The notes: generated by a model not told the origin, from the letters alone. A DNA stretch of 64,000 nucleotides from Aquaticitalea lipolytica (GCF_014641635.1 NZ_BMIC01000005.1:106100-170099); one strand, 5' to 3'; positions 1 through 10,758 are shown, counted from the first letter of the stretch. Translations and numbers: made by a program.

Positions 1-188
1 TCTAAAGATTTTTTATAATCGCAATTAAAAATTTCGGCAGTCATTAACGTTAAAACTGGACGTAACCGTTTACCTCCTAAATCTAGTATATATTGTATTG
101 GTTGATACAATGAAGCAGGTTGCCTTTCAACCTTAAAATCATTAAGATATTTTAGAAATGCTTCCTGATAGAATTGAATATGTTGCAT
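1..188 (-). CDS. Polyprenyl synthetase, N-terminal part (gene runs off the left edge)
   Basis: Reading the minus strand from the ATG at 188 gives about 62 residues, including LDLGGKRLRPVLTLM. GGKRxRP is the N-terminal signature of trans-isoprenyl diphosphate synthases, which make farnesyl to octaprenyl diphosphates for quinones and cell-wall lipids. The aspartate-rich catalytic motifs lie outside the window, so chain length and exact identity cannot be judged. It is divergent from the TetR gene that starts at 314. Confidence 0.85.
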   Translation of the reverse strand, partial: MQHIQFYQEAFLKYLNDFKVERQPASLYQPIQYILDLGGKRLRPVLTLMTAEIFNCDYKKSL

Positions 189-263
189 GTCACAAAAATA
201 AAGTAAATGAATCAACTATTACAAGCTCTTTAAAAACATATGTTAAGAAATTATTAAAACTTT

Positions 264-304
264 GGAAACTATTTTTGTTTTTAAAGTTTCCTTGTGTACA
301 TTTG
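264..304 (+). promoter_or_regulatory. Promoter and inverted-repeat operator of the TetR/efflux operon
   Basis: TTTG (274-277), 19 nt, TACATTTG (297-304) is a canonical Bacteroidota promoter. The start would fall near 309-311, only a few bases before the ATG at 314. The inverted repeat GGAAACT (264-270) / AGTTTCC (285-291) covers the -33 box. A TetR repressor typically binds such a site to silence its own operon. The operator role is inference. Confidence 0.7.
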
Positions 305-313
305 CACCCAATT

Positions 314-916
314 ATGAGAGAAAAAATTATACAAAAATCAGCCGAACTGTTTTTAACACTAGGTTTTAAAAGCGTAACAATGGACGATATTGCCAATGAA
401 ATGGGCATATCTAAAAAAACCATTTATGTGCATTTTGAAAACAAAACCAAGTTAGTTGAAGCAGTTACCTTTTCGCTTTTTGAGAATATTTGCGATGGTA
501 TAGATTGCATTTGTGATGCATCACACAATCCTATTGAGGAATTGTACGACATAAAAATGTATGTGATGAATTATTTAAAGAATGAAAAAACATCGCCACA
601 ACATCAACTTAAAAAATATTATCCTCAAATATTTCAGCGACTACAGTTAAAGCAATTCGAAAAAATGCACGTCTCTGTTAAAGAGAGTATTCAAAACGGA
701 GTAGACACTGGTCTTTTTAGACCTAATATAGATGTCGATTTCATTTCAAGAATGTACTTCAATGGAATGTCTGGAATAAAGGACGAGACTATTTTCCCTT
801 CACAAAACTTCACAATGGACTATTTAATGGAAAGTTATTTAGAATACCATTTAAGAGCTATTGTTACAGACAAAGGGCTAAAAACATTAAACAAATTCAT
901 AAACAATCAATCATAA
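314..916 (+). CDS. TetR/AcrR family transcriptional regulator
   Basis: A 200-residue protein with an N-terminal helix-turn-helix of TetR type (residues about 1-50, including MDDIANEMGISKKTIYVHF) and a variable ligand-binding C-terminal part. The ATG at 314 is chosen over an in-frame ATG at 158 because the promoter lies at 274-304 and the TetR fold begins right at 314. It is 3 bp from the TolC gene and heads an efflux operon, so it probably represses the operon until a toxic ligand binds. The ligand is unknown. Confidence 0.9.
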   Translation: MREKIIQKSAELFLTLGFKSVTMDDIANEMGISKKTIYVHFENKTKLVEAVTFSLFENICDGIDCICDASHNPIEELYDIKMYVMNYLKNEKTSPQHQLKKYYPQIFQRLQLKQFEKMHVSVKESIQNGVDTGLFRPNIDVDFISRMYFNGMSGIKDETIFPSQNFTMDYLMESYLEYHLRAIVTDKGLKTLNKFINNQS

Positions 917-919
917 AAC

Positions 920-2332
920 ATGTATAAAAAAATTATAATAACCTTAGTGGTGTTGCTCCCTTTTTTAGGATTATCTCAAGAGAACACACAAAGTTTCAGC
1001 TTACAAGAAGCCATTGATTTTGCATTACAAAATAACAGAACATCAAAAAACGCTGAACGCGATATAGAAGCTGCAAAACAACGTAAATGGGAAACGACAG
1101 CAACAGGTTTACCACAAATAAATGGGAAAATAGAATATCAAAACTGGTTAAAACAACAAGTATCACTTTTACCAGCTGCAGCTTTTGATAACACACAAAG
1201 TGTTATAGATGTTGTAAATGATTATTTTGATGCTAACCAAACAAATTTTGATGTTAACTCACCTGACGGTTTTATTCCTGTACGTTTTGGAACCAAGCAA
1301 ACAATGAATGCGTCAGTTACAGTAAGTCAATTAATTTTTGATGGTTCTTATCTTGTTGGTTTACAGTCTGCAAAAGTGTATTTAGAAATTTCTGAAAACG
1401 CCAAAGTAAAAACAGATTTAGAAGTTCGCAAAGCAGTTATTAATGCTTACGGAAATGTGCTTTTAGCTGAAGAAAGTGTTCAGATATTACAACGAAACAA
1501 AGAAGTGCTTCAAAAAAACTTAAACGATCTAACTAAAATTTATGAAAATGGATTGGAAGAAGAAGAAAGTGTTGAGCAATTACAAATCACGCTTTCTAGT
1601 GTTGAAAGCTCACTTAAAAATACCGAACGTTTAAAAACATTGGCTTATCAAATGTTTAATATCACTTTAGGAATAGATCTTAATAACAATTCTGTTTTAA
1701 CAGATAATCTAGAAACTTTAACTCAAGAAAACATCTCATTAACTCTTTTAGAGGCAGATGCCAATGTTGAAAACACTATCGATTATCAAATAGCAGAGAA
1801 CGACAAGGTTTCTAAAGAGTTGTTACTAAAATTAGAAAAAAGTAAAGCTTTACCTAGTTTAAGTGCTTTTGTAAATGCAGGTTATTCAGGAAATGCAGAT
1901 AATTTCGATTTCTTAAAAAAAGAACAACAATGGTTTGGGTCATCTTTATTAGGTGTAAGTATGAATATTCCAATATTTAGTTCTTTAGGTAGAAGTGCAT
2001 CAACTCAACGTGCAAAAATAAACCTTGAAAAAGCTGAAGATGATTTATTAGAAACACAACAAAAACTTCAATTACAAATATCTTCTGCTAAAAGCAATTA
2101 TCAATTTGCTATAGAAGATTATGATAACAAAAAACAAAACCTAAAACTTGCTGAACGTATTGAAGCTAAAAATCAAACCAAATTTTTCGAAGGTATTGCT
2201 TCTAGTTTCGATTTGCGTCAAGCACAAACTCAATTATACACAGCTCAACAAGAATTTTTACAAGCAATGTTAGATGTAATTACCAAAAAAGCTGAATTAG
2301 AAACCATATTAAACTCAATCAACAAACAATAA
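920..2332 (+). CDS. TolC-family outer-membrane efflux channel
   Basis: A 470-residue protein with a cleavable signal peptide ending near LGLSQ and two long helical repeats (SLQEAIDFALQNN near the start, an equivalent repeat after about residue 270) typical of the outer membrane efflux protein family. It forms the outer-membrane exit duct of a tripartite RND pump. Its neighbours, a TetR regulator upstream and an adaptor and RND permease downstream, give the complete set of parts. Substrate unknown. Confidence 0.92.
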   Translation: MYKKIIITLVVLLPFLGLSQENTQSFSLQEAIDFALQNNRTSKNAERDIEAAKQRKWETTATGLPQINGKIEYQNWLKQQVSLLPAAAFDNTQSVIDVVNDYFDANQTNFDVNSPDGFIPVRFGTKQTMNASVTVSQLIFDGSYLVGLQSAKVYLEISENAKVKTDLEVRKAVINAYGNVLLAEESVQILQRNKEVLQKNLNDLTKIYENGLEEEESVEQLQITLSSVESSLKNTERLKTLAYQMFNITLGIDLNNNSVLTDNLETLTQENISLTLLEADANVENTIDYQIAENDKVSKELLLKLEKSKALPSLSAFVNAGYSGNADNFDFLKKEQQWFGSSLLGVSMNIPIFSSLGRSASTQRAKINLEKAEDDLLETQQKLQLQISSAKSNYQFAIEDYDNKKQNLKLAERIEAKNQTKFFEGIASSFDLRQAQTQLYTAQQEFLQAMLDVITKKAELETILNSINKQ

Positions 2333-2344
2333 AAACACTATCAA

Positions 2345-3532
2345 ATGAAACATATATTATCAATCATTGCAATTGCATTCATTTTAACTTCCTGTGGTGA
2401 AGAAAAAAAGAATTCTGTAGAAAAAGTATTAGAAAGTAATAATCTAGAAACTATTAGAACAAAACGTGCTGAATTAGTTGGCCAACAAGAAGCTATTCAC
2501 GCAAAAATAAAATTGTTAGATGAAAAAATTTCTGAATTAGATACTACCAAAAATATTCCTCTAATAACAACTTTCACTGCAAAACAAGAAGTGTTTAATC
2601 ACATGCTTGAATTACAAGGTAATGTGACTACCAAAAACTTAATGGTTATTACTCCAGAATACAATGGTATTCTAACCAATGTGTATGTTAAAGAAGGTCA
2701 AAAAGTAACTAAAGGTCAAGTATTAGCTAGAATTGACGATGGAGGGTTAGGACAACAATTAGCACAATTACAAATTCAGGCTGATTTGGCTAAAACAACT
2801 TTTGAGCGTCAAAAACGTCTTTGGGATCAAAAAATAGGAAGCGAAATTCAATATTTACAAGCTAAATCTTCTTATGAATCACAACAACAAGCAGTAAATC
2901 AATTAAAACAGCAGTTAGCTAAAACTACTGTTAGAGCTCCTTTTTCTGGAACTATTGATGATATTATTACAGAACAAGGTAGTGTTGTTGGTGCAGGACA
3001 AACACAGCTAATACGCATTGTAAACCTAGACAATATGTATATAGAAACCGAAGTGCCAGAACGTTATATTTCTAATGTAGTTGCAGGTAAAAATGTACAA
3101 GTAGAATTTGCTGTTTTAGGAAAAACTATAGATACAAAAGTACGTCAGGCTAGTGATTTTATAAACCCAGCAAATAGAACGTTTAAAGTAGAAATTGCTA
3201 TTCCAAATAAAGAAAAAACTATTAAACCAAACCTTACTGCAAAGCTTAAAATTAATGATTACACAAGCGAAAATGCATTACTAGTACCACAAAGTATTAT
3301 TTCAGAAAATGCAGAAGGTGAACAATATGTTTATGTAGTAAAAAACAAAAATGCTAACGGAGAAGGTGTAGCAAATAGAGTTATTATTAAAACAGGAAAA
3401 ACACAAGGCGATGTTATTGAAGTTCTTGAAGGTATTGAGAATGGTGTTGAAATTATTAAAGAAGGAGCAAGAAGCGTAAAAGATGGCCAAACTGTGAAAG
3501 TATTAACTTATGAAACTGAAAAAAATGGCTAA
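2345..3532 (+). CDS. RND efflux periplasmic adaptor (HlyD/AcrA-like lipoprotein)
   Basis: A 395-residue lipoprotein: signal peptide and lipobox ILTSC with Cys17, a coiled-coil stretch at about 30-65, a biotinyl-lipoyl-like barrel around GILTNVYVKEGQKVTKGQVL, a second hairpin (about 135-190), then beta-barrel and membrane-proximal domains. It joins the inner-membrane RND permease to the TolC channel. The coding region overlaps the permease start by several bases, which suggests translational coupling. Confidence 0.92.
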   Translation: MKHILSIIAIAFILTSCGEEKKNSVEKVLESNNLETIRTKRAELVGQQEAIHAKIKLLDEKISELDTTKNIPLITTFTAKQEVFNHMLELQGNVTTKNLMVITPEYNGILTNVYVKEGQKVTKGQVLARIDDGGLGQQLAQLQIQADLAKTTFERQKRLWDQKIGSEIQYLQAKSSYESQQQAVNQLKQQLAKTTVRAPFSGTIDDIITEQGSVVGAGQTQLIRIVNLDNMYIETEVPERYISNVVAGKNVQVEFAVLGKTIDTKVRQASDFINPANRTFKVEIAIPNKEKTIKPNLTAKLKINDYTSENALLVPQSIISENAEGEQYVYVVKNKNANGEGVANRVIIKTGKTQGDVIEVLEGIENGVEIIKEGARSVKDGQTVKVLTYETEKNG

Positions 3533-6500
3533 AAACAAAAAACAAATCGATAAAGAATTTGGTTTATCATCGTGGGCTATTAACAATAAAACCACAATGT
3601 ATGTGCTTATTTTAGTAATCTTCTATCTTGGTTTAGTTGCATTTTTTAATATGCCAAGAGAAAACTTTCCAGAGGTTAATGAAACTAAAATATACGTAAG
3701 TACAGTTTACCCAGGAAACACAGCTGAAGATATTGAAAAGCTGATTACAGATCCTATTGAAGATAAACTAAAAACAGTGAGTAATATGGTTGACATTACC
3801 TCAACATCACAAGAAGATTACTCTATGGTGATTGTTGAGTTTGATGAAAACATTACTGTTGACCAGGCTAAACAAAAAGTAAAAGACGAAATTGATAGTG
3901 AAACATCAAGCGAAGATTGGCCAACTTTTAATGGTGCCAAAGTAGAACCAAATATATTTGAGTTGAGCCTATCAGAAGAAATGCCTATTCTTAATATTAA
4001 TATTTCTGGAGATTATCCTATTGAAAAATTAAAAGAGTATGCTGAATATCTTCAAGATAGAATTGAAAACTTAATTGAAATTAAAAAAGCAGATATACGT
4101 GGTGCTCAAGATAAAGAAGTAGAAATTGCTGTAGACATCTATAAAATGATGGCTTCAGAAGTTACTTTTAACGATATCATTGGAGCTATTAATAATGGTA
4201 ATATGACAATGTCTGCTGGTAATTTAATAGCAAGTGGACAACGTCGTACTATTAGAATTCTTGGTGAAATAGAATCGCCTTCACAATTAGAAAATTTTGT
4301 TGTAAAATCTGAAAACGGTGAAGCTATTTACTTAAAAGACGTGGCAACAGTGGCTTTTAAAGAAGAAGACAAAACCACTTTTGCTAGAGAATATGGTGAT
4401 CCTGTAGTGATGCTCGACGTTAAAAAGCGTGTTGGAAAAAACATGGTTGATGCAGTAGACCAAATTAAAGTAATTGTTAAAAACGCAAAAGATGATTATT
4501 TCCCAAAAGATTTAAAAGTCACAATAGCAAACGATCAGTCATCTGTAACCATAGGTCAAGTAGATGATTTAGTTAACAACATCATATTTGGTGTTATCCT
4601 TGTTGTAACGATTTTAATGTTCTTTTTAGGATTTAAAAATGCCATATTCGTAGGGTTTGCAATTCCAATGTCCATGTTTATGTCGCTAATGATTTTAAAT
4701 CTTTTAGGACATAGTTTAAACACAATGGTTCTTTTCGGACTAATTATGGGACTAGGAATGCTTGTAGATAATGGTATTGTGGTTGTAGAAAACGTCTATC
4801 GACTCATGGATGAAGAAGGCATGAGTAGGCTTGAAGCAGCTAAAAAAGGAATTAGCGAAATTGCTTTCCCAATTATTATCTCAACAGCAACAACAGTAGC
4901 AGCCTTTATCCCATTAGGTTTATGGCCTGGAATTATGGGAGAATTCATGATGATTTTACCAATAACGCTCTCTGTTGTTTTAGGATCTTCATTATTTGTG
5001 GCTATCTTTTTTAACTCGGTTTTGGTGTCTCAATTTATGAGTATTGAAGATAAAGACATGCCATTAAAAAAGATAATAACTTCTACAAGCATAATGGCAA
5101 TATTAGGTCTTATTGTGTTTTTTGTAGCTGGAGAATATAGAGCATTAGGAACATTAATGTTATTTACAGCTATTATGCTTTGGGTATATCGTTTGTTCTT
5201 AAGAAAAATGGCAAATAATTTCCAAAACAACACTTTAGTAAAACTCGAAAATTGGTATGAGCGTCAATTACGTCGTGCGCTTTCAGGTAGAATGCCTATC
5301 GCATTAACTGTTGGAACTTTCGCTTTATTGATTTTAGCCTTTGTTGCTTTTGGAGCTTCTTTAGCAACACAACGTACAAAAGTTGAGTTTTTCCCAGATA
5401 ACAAACCAAACCAAATTATAGTTTACATCGAGTACCCTCAAGGTACTGCAATCGATAAAACAAATGCCATAACTAAAGAAATTGAATCTAGGGTTTATAA
5501 GGTTCTTGATAATAGCCAATATAAAGAAGGTGATTATAATTTCTTGGTAGAAAGTGCTGTTTCTCAAGTAGGAGAAGGTGCTGGAAACCCACAAACTGAT
5601 GGTGGCTCTGCTGCCGAAATGCCTCATAAAGCTAAAATTACAGCTTCCATGAGAGAGTTTAAGTACAGAAAAGGTGAAGATAGTGAGTTATTGCGTCAAA
5701 AAGTACAAGAAGCTCTAGTAGGCATTTATCCTGGTGTATTAATTTCAGTTGAAAAAAACATGGATGGTCCTCCAGCTGGAGCTCCTATTAATATTGAATT
5801 GGAAGGTGATGATTATAATGAATTGATTAACACCGCAGAAAATATGCGCGAATTCATCAATGAAAAAAACATTGCTGGAATTGATGAGCTAAAAATTGAT
5901 GTTAATAAAGATAAGCCAACAATGCGTGTTACTATTGACAGAAAAAAAGCAGGAGAATTAGGAGTTAGTGCTGCTCAAGTTGGCCAACAATTGCGTAATT
6001 CAATCTTTGGTGCAAAAGCAGGTGTTTATAAAGAAGGTGGTGATGATTTTGATATTTATGTTCGTTTTAATGAAGAAAACAGATATAACACTAGTGCTTT
6101 ATTCAATCAAAATATCACGTTTAGAGATAATACTGGTAAGCTAAAAGATATTCCATTATCTACATTAGTTAAGTTTGAAAACAATTCTGGTTTTAGTGCT
6201 ATAAAACATAAAAGCACCAAGCGTGTGGTTACAGTATATTCTGCTTTAGCACCTGGTTATACAGATGCATTAGCGATTGTAACTCAAGTTCAAAACGAAA
6301 TGAAAAGTTATGAAGGTTTGCCAGAAAACATCAAAATAGATTATACAGGGCAAATTGAAGAGCAAAATAAACAAATGGCCTTTTTAATGGGCGCATTTTT
6401 TACAGGATTACTCTTAATATTTTTCATCTTAATTTTTCAATTTAACTCTGTTTCAAAGCCAGCAATTATTATGATGGCAATATTCTTAAGCTTTATTGGA

Positions 6501-7040
6501 GTTTTTGGTGGCATTGTAATTACTGGAAGTGCATTTGTCATTATGATGACCATGGTTGGTATTATTTCATTAGCTGGAATTGTGGTAAACAATGGTGTTG
6601 TATTACTTGATTACGCTCAACTTTTAGTTGATAGAAAAAAGAATGAATTAGATATCGATATGGATGATTATTTAGAAGTCGATGATTTGTTCGAAAGCAT
6701 AGTAAAAGCAGGAAAAGCACGTTTGCGTCCTGTATTACTTACAGCAATTACTACGATTTTAGGATTAATTCCATTAGCAATAGGATTAAACATTAACTTC
6801 TTTACTTTATTTAGCGATTTTAATCCTAATATTTATATGGGAGGAGATAACGTAGTATTTTGGGGTCCATTAGCTTGGACAGTAATTTATGGATTATTAG
6901 TTGCAACCTTCCTAACATTGATTTTTGTTCCAGTTATGTTTTTCCTTACAATGAAATTCAAAATGTGGCTACGACGAAAAGTGAAATCAGTAAATGAAGA
7001 TTTAGAAAATGGATCTAACGTCCAATTGGACATTGATTAA
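3525..7040 (+). CDS. RND family efflux permease (AcrB/MdtB-like)
   Basis: About 1171 residues: an N-terminal membrane helix (residues about 20-40), a large periplasmic domain, helices around 340-520, a second periplasmic domain, and a closing helix bundle. It is the proton-driven pump of the tripartite system. The sequence GLIMGLGMLVDNGIVVVENVY carries the transmembrane Asp motif expected for proton relay. The start is placed at 3525 (MAKNKKQ); an ATG at 3510 is also in frame, and both overlap the adaptor gene. A terminator follows at 7046. Confidence 0.93.
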   Translation: MAKNKKQIDKEFGLSSWAINNKTTMYVLILVIFYLGLVAFFNMPRENFPEVNETKIYVSTVYPGNTAEDIEKLITDPIEDKLKTVSNMVDITSTSQEDYSMVIVEFDENITVDQAKQKVKDEIDSETSSEDWPTFNGAKVEPNIFELSLSEEMPILNINISGDYPIEKLKEYAEYLQDRIENLIEIKKADIRGAQDKEVEIAVDIYKMMASEVTFNDIIGAINNGNMTMSAGNLIASGQRRTIRILGEIESPSQLENFVVKSENGEAIYLKDVATVAFKEEDKTTFAREYGDPVVMLDVKKRVGKNMVDAVDQIKVIVKNAKDDYFPKDLKVTIANDQSSVTIGQVDDLVNNIIFGVILVVTILMFFLGFKNAIFVGFAIPMSMFMSLMILNLLGHSLNTMVLFGLIMGLGMLVDNGIVVVENVYRLMDEEGMSRLEAAKKGISEIAFPIIISTATTVAAFIPLGLWPGIMGEFMMILPITLSVVLGSSLFVAIFFNSVLVSQFMSIEDKDMPLKKIITSTSIMAILGLIVFFVAGEYRALGTLMLFTAIMLWVYRLFLRKMANNFQNNTLVKLENWYERQLRRALSGRMPIALTVGTFALLILAFVAFGASLATQRTKVEFFPDNKPNQIIVYIEYPQGTAIDKTNAITKEIESRVYKVLDNSQYKEGDYNFLVESAVSQVGEGAGNPQTDGGSAAEMPHKAKITASMREFKYRKGEDSELLRQKVQEALVGIYPGVLISVEKNMDGPPAGAPINIELEGDDYNELINTAENMREFINEKNIAGIDELKIDVNKDKPTMRVTIDRKKAGELGVSAAQVGQQLRNSIFGAKAGVYKEGGDDFDIYVRFNEENRYNTSALFNQNITFRDNTGKLKDIPLSTLVKFENNSGFSAIKHKSTKRVVTVYSALAPGYTDALAIVTQVQNEMKSYEGLPENIKIDYTGQIEEQNKQMAFLMGAFFTGLLLIFFILIFQFNSVSKPAIIMMAIFLSFIGVFGGIVITGSAFVIMMTMVGIISLAGIVVNNGVVLLDYAQLLVDRKKNELDIDMDDYLEVDDLFESIVKAGKARLRPVLLTAITTILGLIPLAIGLNINFFTLFSDFNPNIYMGGDNVVFWGPLAWTVIYGLLVATFLTLIFVPVMFFLTMKFKMWLRRKVKSVNEDLENGSNVQLDID

Positions 7041-7045
7041 TAGCG

Positions 7046-7077
7046 AAAAAGCCTCGACAAATGTTGAGGCTTTTTTA
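7046..7077 (+). terminator. Rho-independent terminator of the efflux operon
   Basis: A hairpin GCCTCGACA / TGTTGAGGC (7051-7059 with 7062-7070, one G-U pair) followed by six T. It lies just after the RND permease stop. Confidence 0.85.
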
Positions 7078-7107
7078 TTTGATAATCATATAACTTCATT
7101 AAATTTG
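7078..7107 (+). promoter_or_regulatory. aspS promoter
   Basis: TTTG (7078-7081), 18 nt, TAAATTTG (7100-7107). This fits the Bacteroidota -33/-7 consensus and sits about 48 bp before the aspS ATG. Confidence 0.7.
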
Positions 7108-7154
7108 CAACCTTAAACACTTTACTAATTAGAAAAGTGTAAAAAATTAAATTT

Positions 7155-8909
7155 ATGTATAGAAGTCACAATTGTGGTGAAATAAGAACATCACACATTA
7201 ATAACGAAGTTACACTTGCAGGTTGGGTACAAAAAATACGTGATAAAGGATTTATGGTTTGGGTCGATTTACGTGATCGATATGGTATTACACAACTTAT
7301 TTTTGATGAAGAGCGTACACCAAAAGCAATAATGGAGCAAGCTCAAAAATTAGGACGTGAATTTGTAATCCAAGTAAAAGGAACTGTTATTGAACGTGCT
7401 TCTAAAAACCCAAATATCCCAACAGGTGATATTGAAATTTTGGTGTCTGAATTAACTATTTTAAATTCTGCAATATTGCCACCTTTTACAATTGAAGATG
7501 AAACAGATGGTGGAGAAGAATTACGAATGAAATATCGTTATTTAGATATTCGTCGTAATCCAGTAAAAAACAGTTTAATTTTTAGAGCTAAAGTGGCTCA
7601 AGAGGTTAGAAATTATTTGTCGAAAGAAGGATTTATTGAAGTTGAAACGCCTTATTTAATAAAATCTACTCCAGAAGGAGCTCGTGATTTTGTTGTGCCT
7701 TCTCGTATGAATGAAGGTCAATTTTATGCATTACCACAGTCGCCTCAAACGTTTAAACAATTGTTGATGGTTGGCGGCATGGATAAGTATTTTCAAATTG
7801 TAAAATGCTTTAGAGACGAAGATTTACGTGCCGACAGACAGCCAGAGTTCACACAAATAGATTGCGAAATGGCATTTGTTGAACAAGAAGATATATTAAA
7901 TGCTTTTGAAGGTTTGACTCGTCATTTACTAAAAGAAGTAAATGGAGTTGACGTCAAAGAATTTCCAAGAATGTTATACGATGATGCTATGCGTTTGTAT
8001 GGAAATGATAAACCAGACATTCGTTTCGGGATGCAATTTGGAGAGCTAAATGAAGTTACTCAACATAAAGATTTTGGTGTTTTTAATTCTGCTGAATTAG
8101 TTGTTGGTATTGCTGTTCCTGGTGGAAACAATTATACTCGTAAAGAAATAGACCAACTTATCGATTGGGTAAAACGCCCACAAATTGGTGCTTTAGGAAT
8201 GGTTTATTGTAGAGTAAATGAAGATGGAACTTATAAATCTTCAGTTGATAAATTTTATGACGAAGCTGATTTAGCAAAATGGGCTGAAATCACTGGAGCA
8301 AAAGTTGGCGATTTAATATGTGTACTTTCTGGAGACACAAATAAAGTTCGTCCGCAACTGAGTGCTTTACGTATGGAATTGGCAACACGCCTTGGTTTAC
8401 GTAATCCAAAAGAATTCGCTCCACTTTGGGTAATGGATTTTCCATTATTAGAATGGGATGAGGACACCCAACGTTACCATGCAATGCATCACCCATTTAC
8501 CTCTCCAAAACCAGGTCAGTTAGAATTACTTTCTACAAATCCAGGAGATGTAAAAGCAAATGCTTACGATTTAGTGTTGAATGGTAATGAAATTGGAGGT
8601 GGTTCAATTAGAATTCACGATAAAAAAACACAATCGTTAATGTTTGATTATTTAGGCTTTACACCTGAAGAAGCTAAAGCACAATTCGGTTTCTTAATGG
8701 ATGCTTTTCAATATGGAGCGCCTCCTCATGGTGGATTAGCATTTGGGTTAGATAGATTAGTTGCTATTCTTGGCGGACAAGAAACAATACGTGATTTTAT
8801 TGCATTCCCAAAAAATAATTCTGGTCGTGATGTGATGATTGATGCACCTGCTCCTATTGATGACAAACAACTTGAAGAGTTAAGTTTAAAACTAAACCTT
8901 AAATCATAA
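7155..8909 (+). CDS. aspS: Aspartate--tRNA ligase
   Basis: 584 residues of a bacterial-type class II AspRS. Residues about 1-110 form the OB-fold anticodon-binding domain ([19 protein letters not shown]). The catalytic core follows with motif 2 ([18 protein letters not shown]) and motif 3 ([15 protein letters not shown]). The central GAD-type insertion expected of bacterial enzymes is present. It charges tRNA-Asp with aspartate. Monocistronic, with its own promoter and a terminator. Confidence 0.97.
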   Translation: MYRSHNCGEIRTSHINNEVTLAGWVQKIRDKGFMVWVDLRDRYGITQLIFDEERTPKAIMEQAQKLGREFVIQVKGTVIERASKNPNIPTGDIEILVSELTILNSAILPPFTIEDETDGGEELRMKYRYLDIRRNPVKNSLIFRAKVAQEVRNYLSKEGFIEVETPYLIKSTPEGARDFVVPSRMNEGQFYALPQSPQTFKQLLMVGGMDKYFQIVKCFRDEDLRADRQPEFTQIDCEMAFVEQEDILNAFEGLTRHLLKEVNGVDVKEFPRMLYDDAMRLYGNDKPDIRFGMQFGELNEVTQHKDFGVFNSAELVVGIAVPGGNNYTRKEIDQLIDWVKRPQIGALGMVYCRVNEDGTYKSSVDKFYDEADLAKWAEITGAKVGDLICVLSGDTNKVRPQLSALRMELATRLGLRNPKEFAPLWVMDFPLLEWDEDTQRYHAMHHPFTSPKPGQLELLSTNPGDVKANAYDLVLNGNEIGGGSIRIHDKKTQSLMFDYLGFTPEEAKAQFGFLMDAFQYGAPPHGGLAFGLDRLVAILGGQETIRDFIAFPKNNSGRDVMIDAPAPIDDKQLEELSLKLNLKS

Positions 8910-8916
8910 AAAATTA

Positions 8917-8940
8917 ATCCTGCAATTGCAGGATTTTTTA
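8917..8940 (+). terminator. Rho-independent terminator after aspS
   Basis: Perfect palindrome ATCCTGCAATTGCAGGAT (8918-8933... core CCTGCA/TGCAGG) followed by six T. It separates aspS from the downstream channel gene. Confidence 0.8.
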
Positions 8941-8952
8941 GTAGTTTTAATA

Positions 8953-10755
8953 ATGCCAAAACAGTCACTTCTTAAACGGTTTCATATTTGGAGATACAAG
9001 AATATCTCTCAAAAAAACTTTGTTTATATATTAAGTGTTCTTGTTGGGTTGCTTGCTGGTTTAGCAGCAGTAACATTAAAAAACATTACTTTTTTTATTC
9101 AAAGCTTATTAGAACATGGTATAATTTTTTCTCAAAATCAATTATACTTCATTTTACCAGTTCTAGGGTTGCTTTTTGTTTATTTACTTAACAAGTATGT
9201 ATTTAAAAAAGTCGTTGCAAATGAAACACCTTCGTTTATAAAAAGAGCAATCCCATCTGTTTTATATTCATTATTAAGACAAAAAGGTTTTTTACATTAT
9301 AAACAGATTTACTATCCATTAATTGCTGCACCATTAACAGTAGGTTTTGGTGGTTCTGTTGGTTTATTAGGTCCTGCAATAACTTCTGGTTCTGCTATAA
9401 GCTCTAATTTAAGTAGATTGTTACATATAGACCGAAAAACAAGAACTCTTCTTATAGCATGTGCATCTGCTGGAGCTATGGCATCTATGTTTAAATCGCC
9501 AATTGCGGCTATTGTTTTTGCTGTGGAAGTGTTTAGTTTAGATTTAACTTTTGCATCGTTATTACCATTATTAATTGCATCAATTTCATCTGTATTAACA
9601 TCGTACTTTTTTTTGGGAGATGATTTACTTTTCAATTTTAATCTAACTGAGAAATTTACCATTAATGATACTGTTTTCTTTATCATTTTAGGTATCGGAA
9701 CAGGAATTGCTTCTTTATATTTTACAAAAATATATTTCGCCATTTATGCCTTTTTCGAGAATTTTAAAACTCGATTTTTAAAACTCGTTGTTGGAGGTTT
9801 TGCAATAGGGATTATGTTGTATTTCATTCCGCCACTTTATGGTGAGGGTCTAAGTTTCACCAAAGACCTATTTAATGGTAATTATTTACATGCACTTGGC
9901 TCAAATCCTTTTGATTCGTACATAGATAATATTTGGGTTGTTATAGCTCTATTAATTGGGTTCACTTTTTTTAAAGTTATTGCCATGACAACAACTTTTG
10001 CAGCAGGTGGTGTTGGAGGAATTGTTGTACCAACAATGGTTATGGGTAGTGCTTTAGGAAATGTTGTTGCAAAAATAATTAATAATATTGGTCTTGGCTT
10101 TCAGGTATCTGAAGCTAATTTTACATTGGTTGGTATGGCTGGATTAATAGCAGGAGTTATACATGCACCATTAACTGCTATTTTTTTAATTGCTGAAATT
10201 ACTGGTGGATACGTGCTGTTTTTACCTCTAATGATTACTGTAGCCATATCTTATATGATTACAAAACATTATATGCCGCATACTATATATACTCGTGAAT
10301 TGGCTGAAAGAGGTGATTTGTTAACTCACGACAAAGACCAAAATGTTTTAACATTAATGAAGCTTGATAATGTTGTAGAGCAAGATTTTATTAAACTAAA
10401 ACCAGAAATGACTTTAGGTGAAATGCTTCATAATGGTGTTGCAAAATCACAGCGAAATTTATTCCCAGTAACGAATACTGAAGATGAGTTTTTAGGTATT
10501 ATTTTGTTAGATGATATTAGAGAGTTTATGTTTGATCGAGATTTATACGACTCTACAAAAGTTGAATTGTATATGCACAATCCTCCAGATATTATTGTAT
10601 TTGAAACCGATACCATGCAAACGGTTATGGATAAATTTCAAAGCTCTGGAGCTTGGAATCTGCCAGTAATTAATAACGGAAAATATTATGGCTTTGTTTC
10701 AAAATCTAAATTATTAACCGCCTACAGAAGGCATTTAATTAGCTTTACAAAGTAA
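8953..10755 (+). CDS. ClC-family chloride channel/antiporter with CBS domains
   Basis: 600 residues counted from the ATG at 8953. An in-frame TTG at 8926 lies inside the terminator stem and is unlikely. The ClC selectivity motif appears as GFGGSVGLLGPAI. The equivalents of the later motifs are GGVGGIVVP and the helix around GVIHAPLTAIFLIAE. About ten hydrophobic segments are followed by a C-terminal CBS pair (about residues 460-590). Channel versus Cl-/H+ exchanger cannot be decided here. Confidence 0.92.
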   Translation: MPKQSLLKRFHIWRYKNISQKNFVYILSVLVGLLAGLAAVTLKNITFFIQSLLEHGIIFSQNQLYFILPVLGLLFVYLLNKYVFKKVVANETPSFIKRAIPSVLYSLLRQKGFLHYKQIYYPLIAAPLTVGFGGSVGLLGPAITSGSAISSNLSRLLHIDRKTRTLLIACASAGAMASMFKSPIAAIVFAVEVFSLDLTFASLLPLLIASISSVLTSYFFLGDDLLFNFNLTEKFTINDTVFFIILGIGTGIASLYFTKIYFAIYAFFENFKTRFLKLVVGGFAIGIMLYFIPPLYGEGLSFTKDLFNGNYLHALGSNPFDSYIDNIWVVIALLIGFTFFKVIAMTTTFAAGGVGGIVVPTMVMGSALGNVVAKIINNIGLGFQVSEANFTLVGMAGLIAGVIHAPLTAIFLIAEITGGYVLFLPLMITVAISYMITKHYMPHTIYTRELAERGDLLTHDKDQNVLTLMKLDNVVEQDFIKLKPEMTLGEMLHNGVAKSQRNLFPVTNTEDEFLGIILLDDIREFMFDRDLYDSTKVELYMHNPPDIIVFETDTMQTVMDKFQSSGAWNLPVINNGKYYGFVSKSKLLTAYRRHLISFTK

Positions 10756-10758
10756 CAG

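Noticed and set aside
158..313. Upstream in-frame extension of the TetR regulator
   Set aside because: The promoter at 274-304 lies inside it and the TetR fold begins at 314.
9312..9743. 143-aa frame on the minus strand inside the ClC gene
   Set aside because: Shadow of the membrane protein reading frame; composition is that of antisense hydrophobic codons.
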